Shown piece after piece: positions 24,944 through 35,425 of a stretch of 64,000 nt of DNA. The stretch spans positions 4,700,431-4,764,430 of the forward strand of contig JADCRB010000036.1 of assembly GCA_021464245.1 (NCBI GenBank). The letters run 5' to 3'. Each line of letters begins with the position of its first letter. Position 1 is the first letter of the stretch. Below the pieces are notes generated by a model. That model was not told the origin of the DNA, made no database searches, and saw only the letters and a list, made by a program, of their open reading frames with translations. The stretch is from Carallia brachiata (taxonomy: Eukaryota > Streptophyta > Magnoliopsida > Malpighiales > Rhizophoraceae). Position numbers and translations under genes: made by a program.

Positions 24944-26749
24944 ATCTGGATATTATGCCATAACCACCGTGACAACCCAATGAATAATTTTCCCCATTGT
25001 AAGATGAGAATATGCCATTGAAGTTTTGGGTGGATTGCCTTTCTACTCCAGGCCCAATTAATCAGTGCTACGGGTTATGTCACAACGCTTCCAGCTGATG
25101 ACCTTGTGTAACTTGCAGTTGTTCTATGGCTTGATTTGGTCACGAGTTTGTCTATCTGTCGTCAAGATTTCCCGTGTATAATAATAACTTCTGGAATTCT
25201 AGGGAATGCTTTGGATGGATGCCTGGCGAACTCGTTTGTGTGAATAAACAATTTCTGTTGTTGTTTGGACGACAAAACTTCTCTTTTGTACTCTATGATA
25301 GGTAGATTTAAGAGTTGCAACAGATCATGGTGTAACTTGCCAGGTAGAAGAATTCGATTGAATAAGGCGGGTTCATATGGACTTAGGGGGGGATGCCCTT
25401 GGTTAAAATTGATAAATGCGGTTTGGTTCTCAATTCTATGTAATTATACAATCCCTATATTCCATTTTTTGTCGAGTGAATCCCTGCGAGCGCTTATCTG
25501 GTTCAATGAGGGCCAACCCATTTAATCGGCAGCCGGAGTACCTCAAGAGGCCAAGCTACAAATGCAATTGTAGGTAGGGCTCTTCATAAACTGCATAATC
25601 CATTCAAAAATTGTTCAATCTATACTGCACTTATCCGTATTTGTCAAAATCGTCAAGAAAAAATCAATCATTGTTTTTGTTTTTTTAAAACTGCCAAGGG
25701 AAAATTGGTAATGATTTAAAATTTTAAAAATCACAGTTAACCGACCAAATCCGCATATATATATATATATAAAATGTGGCCTAACTTGATCATATTTTGC
25801 TATATTAAAAATATATTTGTTTTCACAATATATGTTGCCTCATTTTCAATGTTTTTGCCGTTCTTTGTAAGAATAAATTTTAAATTTTGTGTGTAATTAA
25901 GTACTTAAAAATGTTGCCTTGATTTAACGAACTTGTAATCATTAGATTGCTGACTTGAATTAGTTATATTTTTAATTATATTTCCTCGTTTTTTGTATTC
26001 AGGTTTATAGTAGTGTTCAATTTTTCTTTACTGAGTAGCTAGTTTTAACAAGAAGATTTAAAAGAAAAGAGCAACGAAGTCATACAATTTTAAACTTTCG
26101 TTGTAGTAATAGAAATAAAATTTTTCAATGACAAAGAAAAATTATGAAAAAATTAATTGCTTATTTATTTCTTATGGATAGAGTATATTGTATCACCGTG
26201 ACTTCAAAATTTAAATAAATGTCTACAAATTTTCCTAATTTATTTAATTGAATATTTAACTGAAACATTCAGATTTTATTTTAAATAAATGTTTAAAAAA
26301 AGTCAAAAGTTAAACTACAAAATTAATAAAATTTCTCAAACCAATCCATTATTTTGTAGATTGATTTAATGGTTTGAATAGTTGACAGATTGATTGTGAT
26401 TTAAAATTTTCAAACCTCTATCATAATAGTTTACTTGTAATTTTTTTCCTCTAAATCATCCAATTTGATCCCCAAATACTCCTAACTGCACGTATTTCTG
26501 TAACTCTCCCTTTTCCTACATCAGCAATAATTTTGTGTGTACGTGCAATTGAAAGTAATTTTTATTTCTTCGCAATAGAAAATATTTTTCGTCCTAGTTT
26601 TCTTGGCATAAGACCTGATGTAATTTTATGTACATCATCACTTTATAATCAATAGAGTACATGCCTTCCAGAGCAATGTTTTCAGTAACAAAAGAAAGCA
26701 AAATCTAAACAAAGAGTTCCATGTGAGCAACGAACTGGATACCCTTGGG
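24944..26749. other. Intergenic region between SLU7 and the DUF761 gene
   Basis: It holds the SLU7 3'UTR (about 24944-25260), then AT-rich DNA with a short AT microsatellite near 25756. No gene seen. Confidence 0.55.
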
Positions 26750-27289
26750 CTATAAACCCCCGGCCATTTTCTCCTGGAGCGCCATCTCCGCCCGGAATCT
26801 TGAAATGAACTGCTCGGCTCTTTCATCAATTCCTCGCATCTGGGGAGAAGCAAATGCCAATGATTCCCACATTTCATCGCCTGCACTGCGTATTTCGGCC
26901 CTTTTCGCATGTTCCTCTCTGTCTGGCACGGCGAGCTTCACATTCTTGGAGCTAGTTGGTTGATACTCTGTCACCAACTCAGTTGCAGGATCTAGAAAGA
27001 GCTTGTCAACGTAGACGGGTGCAGATTTTTTCTTAAATTGGAATCGGCTGCTATGCCTTTTAGCAGGAAAGGTGTGATATGGATGCGTAAGACTTCTTGT
27101 CCTTCGATCACCTCGCTTAAAGATGATGGCTTTTGCGGATGCTGTTGTAGTAGCACTGGCAGAGACTCGATATCTTTTGTTGGTCTTCTTGGTGGATTTT
27201 CTAGAAGTACGTAGTTTATGGAGTAGTTTGGATGTGAAGCTCTTCCATGCCTTCTTGGCTGGTGGAAGCCTCAGATTTAGGCAAGACAT
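26750..27289 (-). CDS. DUF761 domain protein (cotton-fibre-expressed-like)
   Basis: A single-exon gene of 179 aa. The C-terminal motif RGIDERAEQFISRFRAEMALQ is the DUF761 signature, found in small basic plant proteins of unknown biochemical function. The N-terminal half is very basic (AKKAWKSFTSKLLHKLRTSRKSTKKTNKRYR), which may target the nucleus or bind membrane or nucleic acid. The middle (VDKLFLDPATELVTEYQP) has no recognised fold. There is no signal peptide or membrane segment. The start codon is 87 bp downstream of a TATA-like box on the minus strand. The family assignment is good; the function is unknown. Confidence 0.85.
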   Translation of the reverse strand: MSCLNLRLPPAKKAWKSFTSKLLHKLRTSRKSTKKTNKRYRVSASATTTASAKAIIFKRGDRRTRSLTHPYHTFPAKRHSSRFQFKKKSAPVYVDKLFLDPATELVTEYQPTSSKNVKLAVPDREEHAKRAEIRSAGDEMWESLAFASPQMRGIDERAEQFISRFRAEMALQEKMAGGL

Positions 27290-27375
27290 GATGGAATTCT
27301 GACCAAAAAAAAAAAAAAAGAAGGGATGGAGATATGTGGTGGCCGTGGCTGTGAAGATTGTTGATTGAGATGATG

Positions 27376-27383
27376 CTTTATAA
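27376..27383 (-). promoter_or_regulatory. TATA box of the DUF761 gene
   Basis: TTATAAAG on the minus strand, 87 bp upstream of the ATG. Confidence 0.5.
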
Positions 27384-30259
27384 CACTGAAGGAGGGTGGC
27401 TACTTGCTGGTTGCACTAAATCTGTTTTTATCTTATAAGATTCGTATTCGGTTGCTGTCCATTTTTGCGGACCGGCTTAATTCTTACGCTGAGAGTTGGA
27501 CAAACTTAGAATATGCAGTGAAAGTAGCCCTTTTTGATTTAGACCAGCTTAGTTCTTACGCTGGAGGCTCGGCTGGAGAGGTAGTTAAGAAGGTTATTTT
27601 ATTCATGTTCTATTATATAGATAAATAAATTTTTTTATTGTATCAACACGTGTTTTTTTTTTTTTTTTTAACGACGAATATTTTTTTGTGCAACCACAAA
27701 AGATAAATGTGAAACGAAAAAATATTAATATTTTTTGTATCACTTTTTATTATTTTAGTTGCACAAAAAATAATCATAATTATAAAAATAACACGTATAA
27801 ACGCAGTAAAAAATTTCATCTGCCCATTAAGTTTTTCCTTTTTTTTAATAAGAAATCATTTGGCAATGGATAAGCATTAACGCTTTAATTAATTGGACAA
27901 CTGCGTCGCCTTTCAAATTTTAAGTTTGTTTTTCAAATTTCGTTTTCAAAGAATATTTTTACTTTTTTTAATATTGGTAAGTTTATTGAATTTAAAAAAA
28001 TTCAAAATTTTCAAAATTTTTTGAATTCATAAATACTTGAAATTTAAGAGTTTTAATAATTTTTTTAATTTAAAAGGAATTTTTTAAAAAAATTGTCAAA
28101 TCATAAAGAAAAATGATGTGGAATTTGAATAAAGACCTGATATACAACATTTTTCTCAAATCATAAGACATCTAGATTAACTACATATGGTGCGTTGTTT
28201 TGAAATCAGTTTATTGTATTCGATATTTTATTATAAGTCATACAATACCCATTCTCTCAAATTATACGATTTTTTTGTCAAATAATACGACACCTAAAGT
28301 AACTATGCATAAAAAAGTCTCACTTCAGACGACACTTTCCTCCAGTCATATGACTCCTAAACCAACTAAGTATGACATAGTTTCGAATCGTATGAACAAA
28401 AGGCCGCTGCATACAACCTGTAGATCAAATAAAAAAAGACTTACATTGAAGTAATAGTTTTATCAAACAAGAAAAACAAATTATTTTCCGTATTTTGCTT
28501 TAAAAATATAAAAGTGAAGTCTCTCAACCAAAAAAAAAAAAAAAAAAAAACAAAAGGGAAATAAATTCAATTTCTTTTGTATAAAAAAAACTATATTTTG
28601 ATAATTTATTCTTTAAATTCCTGTCTTACAATACAAAAATGAAAAAATTATGAAATTCTTTAGTAACGTGTGAGCTTGAAATTAAATTTTTACTTATATA
28701 GCATGAAAATCATAGAGAAGTTGAATTAGATAAAAATTTAGTGGTTGAGTTATTGTGTATATAAATTTTTTTTTTATTCTCATACAACATTTTTCAAATT
28801 CATATAATATCTTTCTAACTTTATACGACATCTTAATCGAGTTTATACTTCACTTATTGAGATTTTTACAACAATTTACTAAGCTGTCCACCACTCTTTC
28901 TTCAAATTATATGATAGATTCTTTATGTCATACAGTACTTTTTCTATACTTATACAATACCTTCTTAAACAAGTGATAGAAAATTTTCTCACAATCACAC
29001 AACACTTTTGACATCCTTCAAGTCAATTTTCAATTTTATTAATGACAAATATTTGGAAGGCATACATCATGCATTAATGAGCATAACCACTAGTTCCACT
29101 ACAAGATTCGTCATCCATCGTAAAAATGTCAAGAGGTGGTGCAATCACTGTGTAGAACAACGAACATATGAAATTTCAACATTCAAAACATGTTTTACTT
29201 ATCCTTCCTTATTTATTTCTTAGAAATTTGGAAACCCCAACTTATACGTCCAACTAATTCTTTAGGACTATAGTGCAAATGAAAGAGGGGAAGCAACCAA
29301 GTGTCGTTACATAAAATGCATATAAGGTACAACATTTTTGTTGCTTAATGCTTGTTTTCCAGCCTAACATACATTTTTAATGACCTACGAGATTTACATC
29401 CGAACAAAATTAACATAGAAATCGCCACTTAATGATACAAAGTTGTCTCTGTGGCTGATTGTTGCTGATCTGGCTACCATCCCTCGTACCCCTGACTTAA
29501 GGAGAGCATGATTAGATGGAATGTCACTAGGGCAAGAGGAGGGTGGTATACAAAAGTTGTCTCTCGTCTGTATTCTGTAGTATTGAGAGAAATTTCATTT
29601 GCGAGCAAGGCCGAAATCAAGTAGGCCGATTGGCCCAACATACTCAAACCATAGGCCCGGGAAAGCCATTCAAATATTGTTCGCTGTGGTGCTTTGGCAG
29701 TGCAAATGTCCACATTGGAGCATTCTTTGCTTATGAAATGAAGGATTGGAACCGTGATCTCCTCTTTATCCTCGTCTATCTCTTAATGATGGTTACCGTC
29801 ATTTTCTCTAGAATAAAAAAACAAAAAACCAAAAACGTACTTTAACTCCCATCCGGGTGCTTTTCTCAATTAATTGAATGATTGAATCGTTTTTTATACT
29901 TGTATACAGGTTAATTCTCTTTTCGAAAAAATTTTGTGAAACTTATAATTAGAAATATAATGAATATGTAATAATTTAGATTGTTAAATTGTAAAAGATA
30001 TATTTAATTTAAAAATAAATAAATAAATTATTAAAAATTATTGAATAACTTTTATCCGAATGCCCGATAAATAAATCAACTTAATATTACCCTCTTTCCT
30101 TTCATGTTAAAGCTGAACAGTAGCAGTCAGTAACTATATGTTTACATTAATCCCTTTAACAAAATGTCCACAAAGATTCTATTACTTTGATTGAGATGAC
30201 GCGGAAAAGCATGCAGGGTATCAAGGGGGAATAACTTATTCTCGAGGAGGGGGGTGGGT
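27384..30259. other. Intergenic region, AT-rich
   Basis: No supportable gene. It contains a short direct repeat (CTTA-TTCTTACGCTG at about 27476-27491 and 27547-27562), AT-rich blocks with an A-run (about 28530-28550), a stretch with recurrent ATACRACA-type words (about 28140-28990), and a less AT-rich patch (29440-29780) whose reading frames match nothing I know. Confidence 0.5.
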
Positions 30260-30269
30260 GTGGAATAAC

Positions 30270-30771
30270 GGGATATGTATAAAAAAAGTTTTAAATGTTT
30301 ATATTTTTTTATTTAAGTGTTAAATTTTCTTACAATTTTATTTCAGTTTTAAATTTTTTGATTTTACTTCAAATTAGTCCTTTCGTTAGTCAAATTGTTA
30401 AAAATTATTGTTCACTAACAAAAATTTTTTTAAAAAGGTAAAATATACTATTTCAATTCACTAGTTAACAGAAATATTTTGTATAATCTTAAAAAAAATT
30501 AAATAAGAAATAAAAAATCTAAAATTTCAACTTACATGTTATTATTTAAGAGTAAAATACAAGCATTTAATAACAAAAAAAATATTTAAATAGTGTATTT
30601 TACCTTTTTAAAAAAATTTCCGTTAGTGAACAGTAATTTTTAACGGTTTGATTAACGGAATGACTGATTTGGAACAAAATCAAAAGGTATAAGACTGAAA
30701 TGAAATCTCAAAAAAGTTTAAGACTTAAATGAAAAAAAATTTAAAAATTAGGACTTTTTAATGCATATCCC
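30270..30771. mobile_element. MULE-type MITE with 10-bp TSD
   Basis: A 502-bp element. The left end is GGGATATGTATAAAAAAAG; the right end read in reverse is GGGATATGCATTAAAAAG. The inverted arms continue for about 190 bp (left TTCGTTAGTCAAATTGTTAAA against a complementary stretch near 30625-30660). The 10-bp direct repeat GTGGAATAAC flanks it exactly (30260-30269 and 30772-30781). A duplication of 9-10 bp with long inverted arms points to Mutator-like elements. There is no coding capacity. Confidence 0.85.
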
Positions 30772-30781
30772 GTGGAATAAC

Positions 30782-32552
30782 TTGGTTCATATATTCAAAT
30801 TTTGGAATTTAAGCTTTAAGCTTTTATTCATTTATTTTTTTTAGCAGAGGAATTTAAGCTTTTTCAACCATAATAATATATAACTGCATATGCAATAGGA
30901 GGAATAAAAATGTGCAATGAGCTATCAAAAAATCAGCACATTGAGAAACTGTCTCACCTTGAGAGATTAAGCTATTTTCTGTTTTTTTTTTTTTGAAAAA
31001 AAAAGAAGCATTAAAAACAATAAAAACAGGTGGCTCTGACTTTCTATATTTGCTCTAATGGGCCATCCGTTTGCAAAATCTTGGGTTTCAAATTTCGTCC
31101 GTTTTGTATAGCAATATGGGACCCAAAAAAAAATTATGATTTAGTTGTCTTAAATTTATAATTTTAGATTGCTACATGAACTTGTGAAGGTATTTATATG
31201 CGGGATTACCTGCCAGGATAAGAAAAAAATAACCACCTATCTATTTATGCTAGAATCTGTATACCCAGTTGTTTACTTCGACCGCGGTCTGTGGACGTGT
31301 GGCTGTGGCCTGTGGACTAAAAGCCCGTACCATTTTTTTCAGGGATGAACTACTCTTTGTTTTTTTTTTTTTTTAAACTGTTATCTTTTCTTAAATTTTA
31401 TACTCTTTTTTTGAAGATTTGAATTTAAAAACATTAAAATAAAAAAATTAATTACTGACTTGTGTGCGGAGAAACAAGGAAAAAGTTACAGTTTCTATAA
31501 AAAAATAAAAAAATAAAAATACGTCTAAATTTAACTGGTCGAATTTAATATACAACTGATTAAATTTTAAATACAATTAAATATAAAAAAAATTTTCTCT
31601 AATATTTAATTATACTTATAATCTAATCAATGTATATCAAATTTAATAAGTTATATTTAGACATCTTTCTAGACATCTACCCTCTTAAAATATAACAGTG
31701 CTGGAGAAACAATCATGAATTATTGTACTTTTTTTTTTTGAAATTCTGGTTCCCGTTTGCTGCACTTTAAATAGGCCTGGCGCATGTACAAAACTCTTAG
31801 GAATACTGAATTAATTAACAGTATTTAAAAATGATGCACGTGATATAATAAGAGCTTCCCATTAGCCAATCCAATTATTATGAAATAGTTTCAAAAATAA
31901 ATAAATATGAATGATATTTTATAAATTTATTAAAAAAAATTATTAAAATTTTATTGTTAAATAAGTTAAATTATTTATACTTTAATCTTTAAAAGTACAA
32001 ACTTTAAGTATCTAATAAGTATCACCTATTTATTCAACTTTTAACAAAATTTAAATATATTAAATACATTTAACTCTATTAAATAACTTGATAAAAATTA
32101 GATTTCCTGATTTTGAGTCCTCACTTGGTGCTTGGTAGTGTCCCATTATTACTTCCTTACTTGGTAAAAAGAAGTACAAGAACTAGTTCTTATTCTAGGT
32201 GGTTGTTTTATATATATTTTTTTAATAATCATAATTAACTCATAATATTATATTATATAAATTTATATTATAATTTTTTATTTTAAATAAATTTTATTTA
32301 TTATATAATAAATAGTATAAAATTATAAATGAATTCTATTTAAAAAAATGTCAAAATAAAAATTATATTATTATTATTTATTTATTTAAAGTGGATGCTC
32401 TTCCACTTAATTAACACGGAGAGGCCAGAAAGGGCCTCTCTAATTTATTCTGAACCACAAGTTTTCATCCCAAAAAAAGCTTTGCATCAACACAAAAACC
32501 TGTTTTTATTTTTATCCTCGTTACACTACATTGAAAGCCTCAGTTCTCAATT
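30782..32552. other. Intergenic region downstream of the 11S globulin pseudogene
   Basis: AT-rich, no gene. It contains a short inverted-repeat element (31521-31664). The last roughly 100 bp before 32553 would be the 3'UTR of the minus-strand globulin locus. Confidence 0.5.
31521..31664. mobile_element. Short hairpin MITE-like element
   Basis: About 144 bp that folds on itself: the left arm from ACGTCTAAATTTAACT is roughly 75% complementary to the right arm ending in AAGTTATATTTAGACAT. The loop lies near 31590. No clean target duplication was seen. It is probably a decayed MITE. Confidence 0.5.
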
Positions 32553-34360
32553 TCAGGCAGCAGCCCTTCCAGAAGACCTTCCGCTGGTCAACATGGTCTC
32601 GTGCCTCCCGTACTTGATCCTCCTAGCATCTTCCATCGGTATTCCGAAGGCATTGGCGAGAACGTCGGCCGGCATGGCTCGGATGGCGGAGGTACGGCCT
32701 GCGAGGGGGACGCTCATGGCGTTGTCGTTCGTCTTGAAGGCGACCCACTCGAAGTTGTCCCTTTCTGTCCGCTTCACAATGGCGTAGTTCTGGGGCACCG
32801 TCATTACCTGTCCCTGGCAGAGTTCTCCATCGTACACGGTTTTTCCGTTGTCATCGACGACCTGGCAGCGGGCTTGGCCACTGATCACGTACATCACGCA
32901 GTGGGCGTTCAAGTTCCAGTGTGGCAGCATTAGAGAATCCTGCACATGTAAATATTTCAACACTCAAATTTCCTCAGCAACAAAAAACAATGGCTCGGTT
33001 CCCCTTAAGCCGATAACAATAATAGTTCGAACCGAATTAGTCGGAATTAATATAGTTGTAGATCAGAGTCCCACCACAAAACAAAAAAAAAAAAAAGACT
33101 TGTGAATTGGAATTTCAATTCATTAATAAATTTACCTTCTTGAGAAAACCTTTGCAAGCGCTGAGCTGGAGGGAACCGAGAATGGGGAGGTTGTGGCTGT
33201 TGACGGAGCTGACATGGCCGGCTTCAGGGGTGTAAACGTCGGCGCGGGTGGGATCGCCGATGTTCTCCTTCATCCTCATGGTGCAAAGCGTCTCCTCGAA
33301 GCCGTTGGCGCGTCTCTCCCTCTCTCGCTCCCGCTCTTCTTGTTCTGCCTCTCCTGTTGCAACTTGGTGGGTGGCCTGACCATCTGGAGTCCTTCCTTGA
33401 CCTTCACGATGTTGCCTCTGTGGTCTTTCTCGCTTTGGAGCCTCCTCGCCACCTGCTCGTCCACGTTGAATGCCTCCGCCATCATCCTTGGGTCCATTCC
33501 GCAGAAAACGTTGCTGCAGGAGCCTGTTTCCTTCTCTCCGGCCGCCGCGCTGGCTTTCACCTCGTCGTCTTTCCTCGCTTTGTTCGAACTCGTCTTCCAG
33601 CTTACCAGCCAAGTAGAAACTCTGTACACGTCATGCCGCGGCCATTTACTTTCGTGCCGCTGAAGTAAAACTGTTTGCGGAGATTTTGAAATTTGTTTAC
33701 TCAATGCTCACTCTGGGGTTGTTGTCAAGCTGGTTGGCAGCGTTGGCGACATCCATGAGAGAAACAGCAACAACGGGCTGATTACCGTCGTTGTAGCACC
33801 AGTGGGCTACTCCGGCCGGCACAGCAATGACATCGCCTGCGCGGAACCGTCCGATCCCCTGGTGCTGATCTTGGAACCTGCGGCAGCCTTCTCGCGATTG
33901 TTGAGACTCCTGGAATGTTTCAGGACACCCAGGGACCATGTGGCTACGCAGACCGCTTCCTTTACAGCACAAGAAACTTAATTAATTGATTGATGGCTAA
34001 AAACAAAATAATTGATAATCAATCAGTAATCAAGAATCAACTATTCAATTATTTCGCGATGGCGTTACCTTGGACAATGTATATAAGTTGAGGCGCATTG
34101 CTATAGTATGGCAAAAGAAGTCCATTGTGCTCAACAGTGTGCTTTACAACAGTCACACCAGCACACTGGAACTGCTGGTGGTTGTTGGGATCCTAGGACT
34201 CGATCACACCGGCCTCGCACTGAACTTTGTGGTCCGGTTCGAGGGCATTAAGCCTATCGAGCTGGCATTCGCCCATCTGCTGATATTGCCGACGAGCTAG
34301 GGAGCCATGGAAGAGAGCAAAAATGCAGAGGGAGAGTCAGAGCAGGGAAGACTTAGACAT
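32553..34360 (-). pseudogene. 11S globulin (legumin-type) seed storage protein, pseudogene
   Basis: Four exons in the classic legumin layout: 34360-34069, 33959-33712, 33621-33136 and 32939-32553, all GT-AG and phase-consistent, equal to about 470 codons. 11S globulins are hexameric vacuolar seed storage proteins. Family marks are [20 protein letters not shown] after the signal peptide, [24 protein letters not shown], and the Asn-Gly processing site [19 protein letters not shown] between acidic and basic chains. The last exon is intact ([20 protein letters not shown]). Lesions in exon 1 are an in-frame TGA at codon 8 (34337-34339), inside the signal peptide, and a TAG at codon 56 (34193-34195), where the family has Trp in ESWDPNN. 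Exon 3 has two opposite frameshifts, near 33524-33535 and 33305-33360. The promoter is preserved, so loss may be recent. The sequence is described as it stands; no intact product can be made from it. Confidence 0.88.
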
Positions 34361-34421
34361 ATTGGCAGTAGTAAAGAAATTTTGGTTTGAGGGATGAATA
34401 TTGGGGACTGAGATGATTGGT

Positions 34422-34450
34422 ATTTATATGGGAGATGATGAAAGTGCATG
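34422..34450 (-). promoter_or_regulatory. TATA box and RY (legumin-box) element of the 11S globulin locus
   Basis: On the minus strand, TATAAAT (within 34422-34430) lies about 60-70 bp upstream of the start codon. An RY element CATGCA (34445-34450) lies about 15 bp further upstream. RY motifs bind B3 factors (ABI3/FUS3) and drive seed expression, so the promoter type agrees with a storage-protein gene. A further CATGC-containing site lies near 34503-34507. Confidence 0.7.
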
Positions 34451-35425
34451 AGTGACACATAAGAAATGGAGGGTAATGCTTCTTCAGCCATTCTTCACCA
34501 CGCATGCCTACTTGGCTTTAATGGCTTACACATCATAAGGACGTGCAAGGGCAGATGTCTCTAAGCTTCAGAGATGAAAACACACAAATCTCCTAGAGAA
34601 AGGAGAAGAAGAGACAAAGGGATAGTTCATCCGTATTTGAAGTTCTTTGTTGGTTTGCTCTATAGCGATTAACATGACGAAAATCTTGGGGTTTATAGTC
34701 AATAGATTTTTTTTTTTTTCGTACATCAAATAGTGGCCAAGTGGAGACGATCATTTCGAGAATCAAGCACTAAGAGGTTTTTCTCATTTTAACAAGTGTA
34801 TTCTCTAAGTTTTGAACCTTTGTAAATTGACAGGTGAATCCGCTTGGGTCAACTTACTTACCAATTGAACTAATACTTATTGGTTATAATCAAGAGATTA
34901 GTGGCATAAGTTCAAGTACAACATTAATCTCAACGAAATAACTGCTTGTTTACTTAACACACTAACTGTGATGGCTTCCTGGTGCTTTTCCTAGCGAGAG
35001 TTTGAAGTTCACTACTTGGTGACTTGCACTGACTTTAAAGAGGCTAAGTAGAGCCAGAGAATGTTGATTGTAGATTATGAGAGATGATCTCTGTAATTAA
35101 GATTTTTAACTTTTAATCCACGGGGGATCAAGTGATGCCAAAATTGTTTGGTATCCAATCTTTAAAGAACAGAAAAACTTGTTCCATCCATTTCCATTGC
35201 TTTCCACATGGCTAAAGTAAGTTTTGTTTACCCAACAAGCCACCAAAGGCATTGCTAGCTTATTTTTCGCTGTGACTTTATCAGCTTAGGCAACGCTAAT
35301 TCCATATAGAAAATGTACACATTATCTCACAATACTTGAAGATATACTTTTAGTTGAATATTGGTTACTTGTAACCCAAATTTAATCCAGTAGTATTTAA
35401 ACAAACCAAGCTGATAATGAATCAA
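34451..35425. other. Intergenic region between the patellin and globulin loci
   Basis: It holds the distal promoter of the globulin pseudogene (left) and, at the right, the 3' flank of the patellin gene. No other gene seen. Confidence 0.5.

Noticed and set aside
29474..29845. Overlapping open frames on both strands at 29474-29845
   Set aside because: Neither product matches a known family and there is no promoter or splice evidence; possibly a decayed sequence.
33622..33711. Apparent 90-nt insertion with an in-frame stop in the 11S globulin
   Set aside because: It is the normal legumin intron 2: GTGAGC donor, CAG acceptor, phase 0 between NNPR and SFYLAG.
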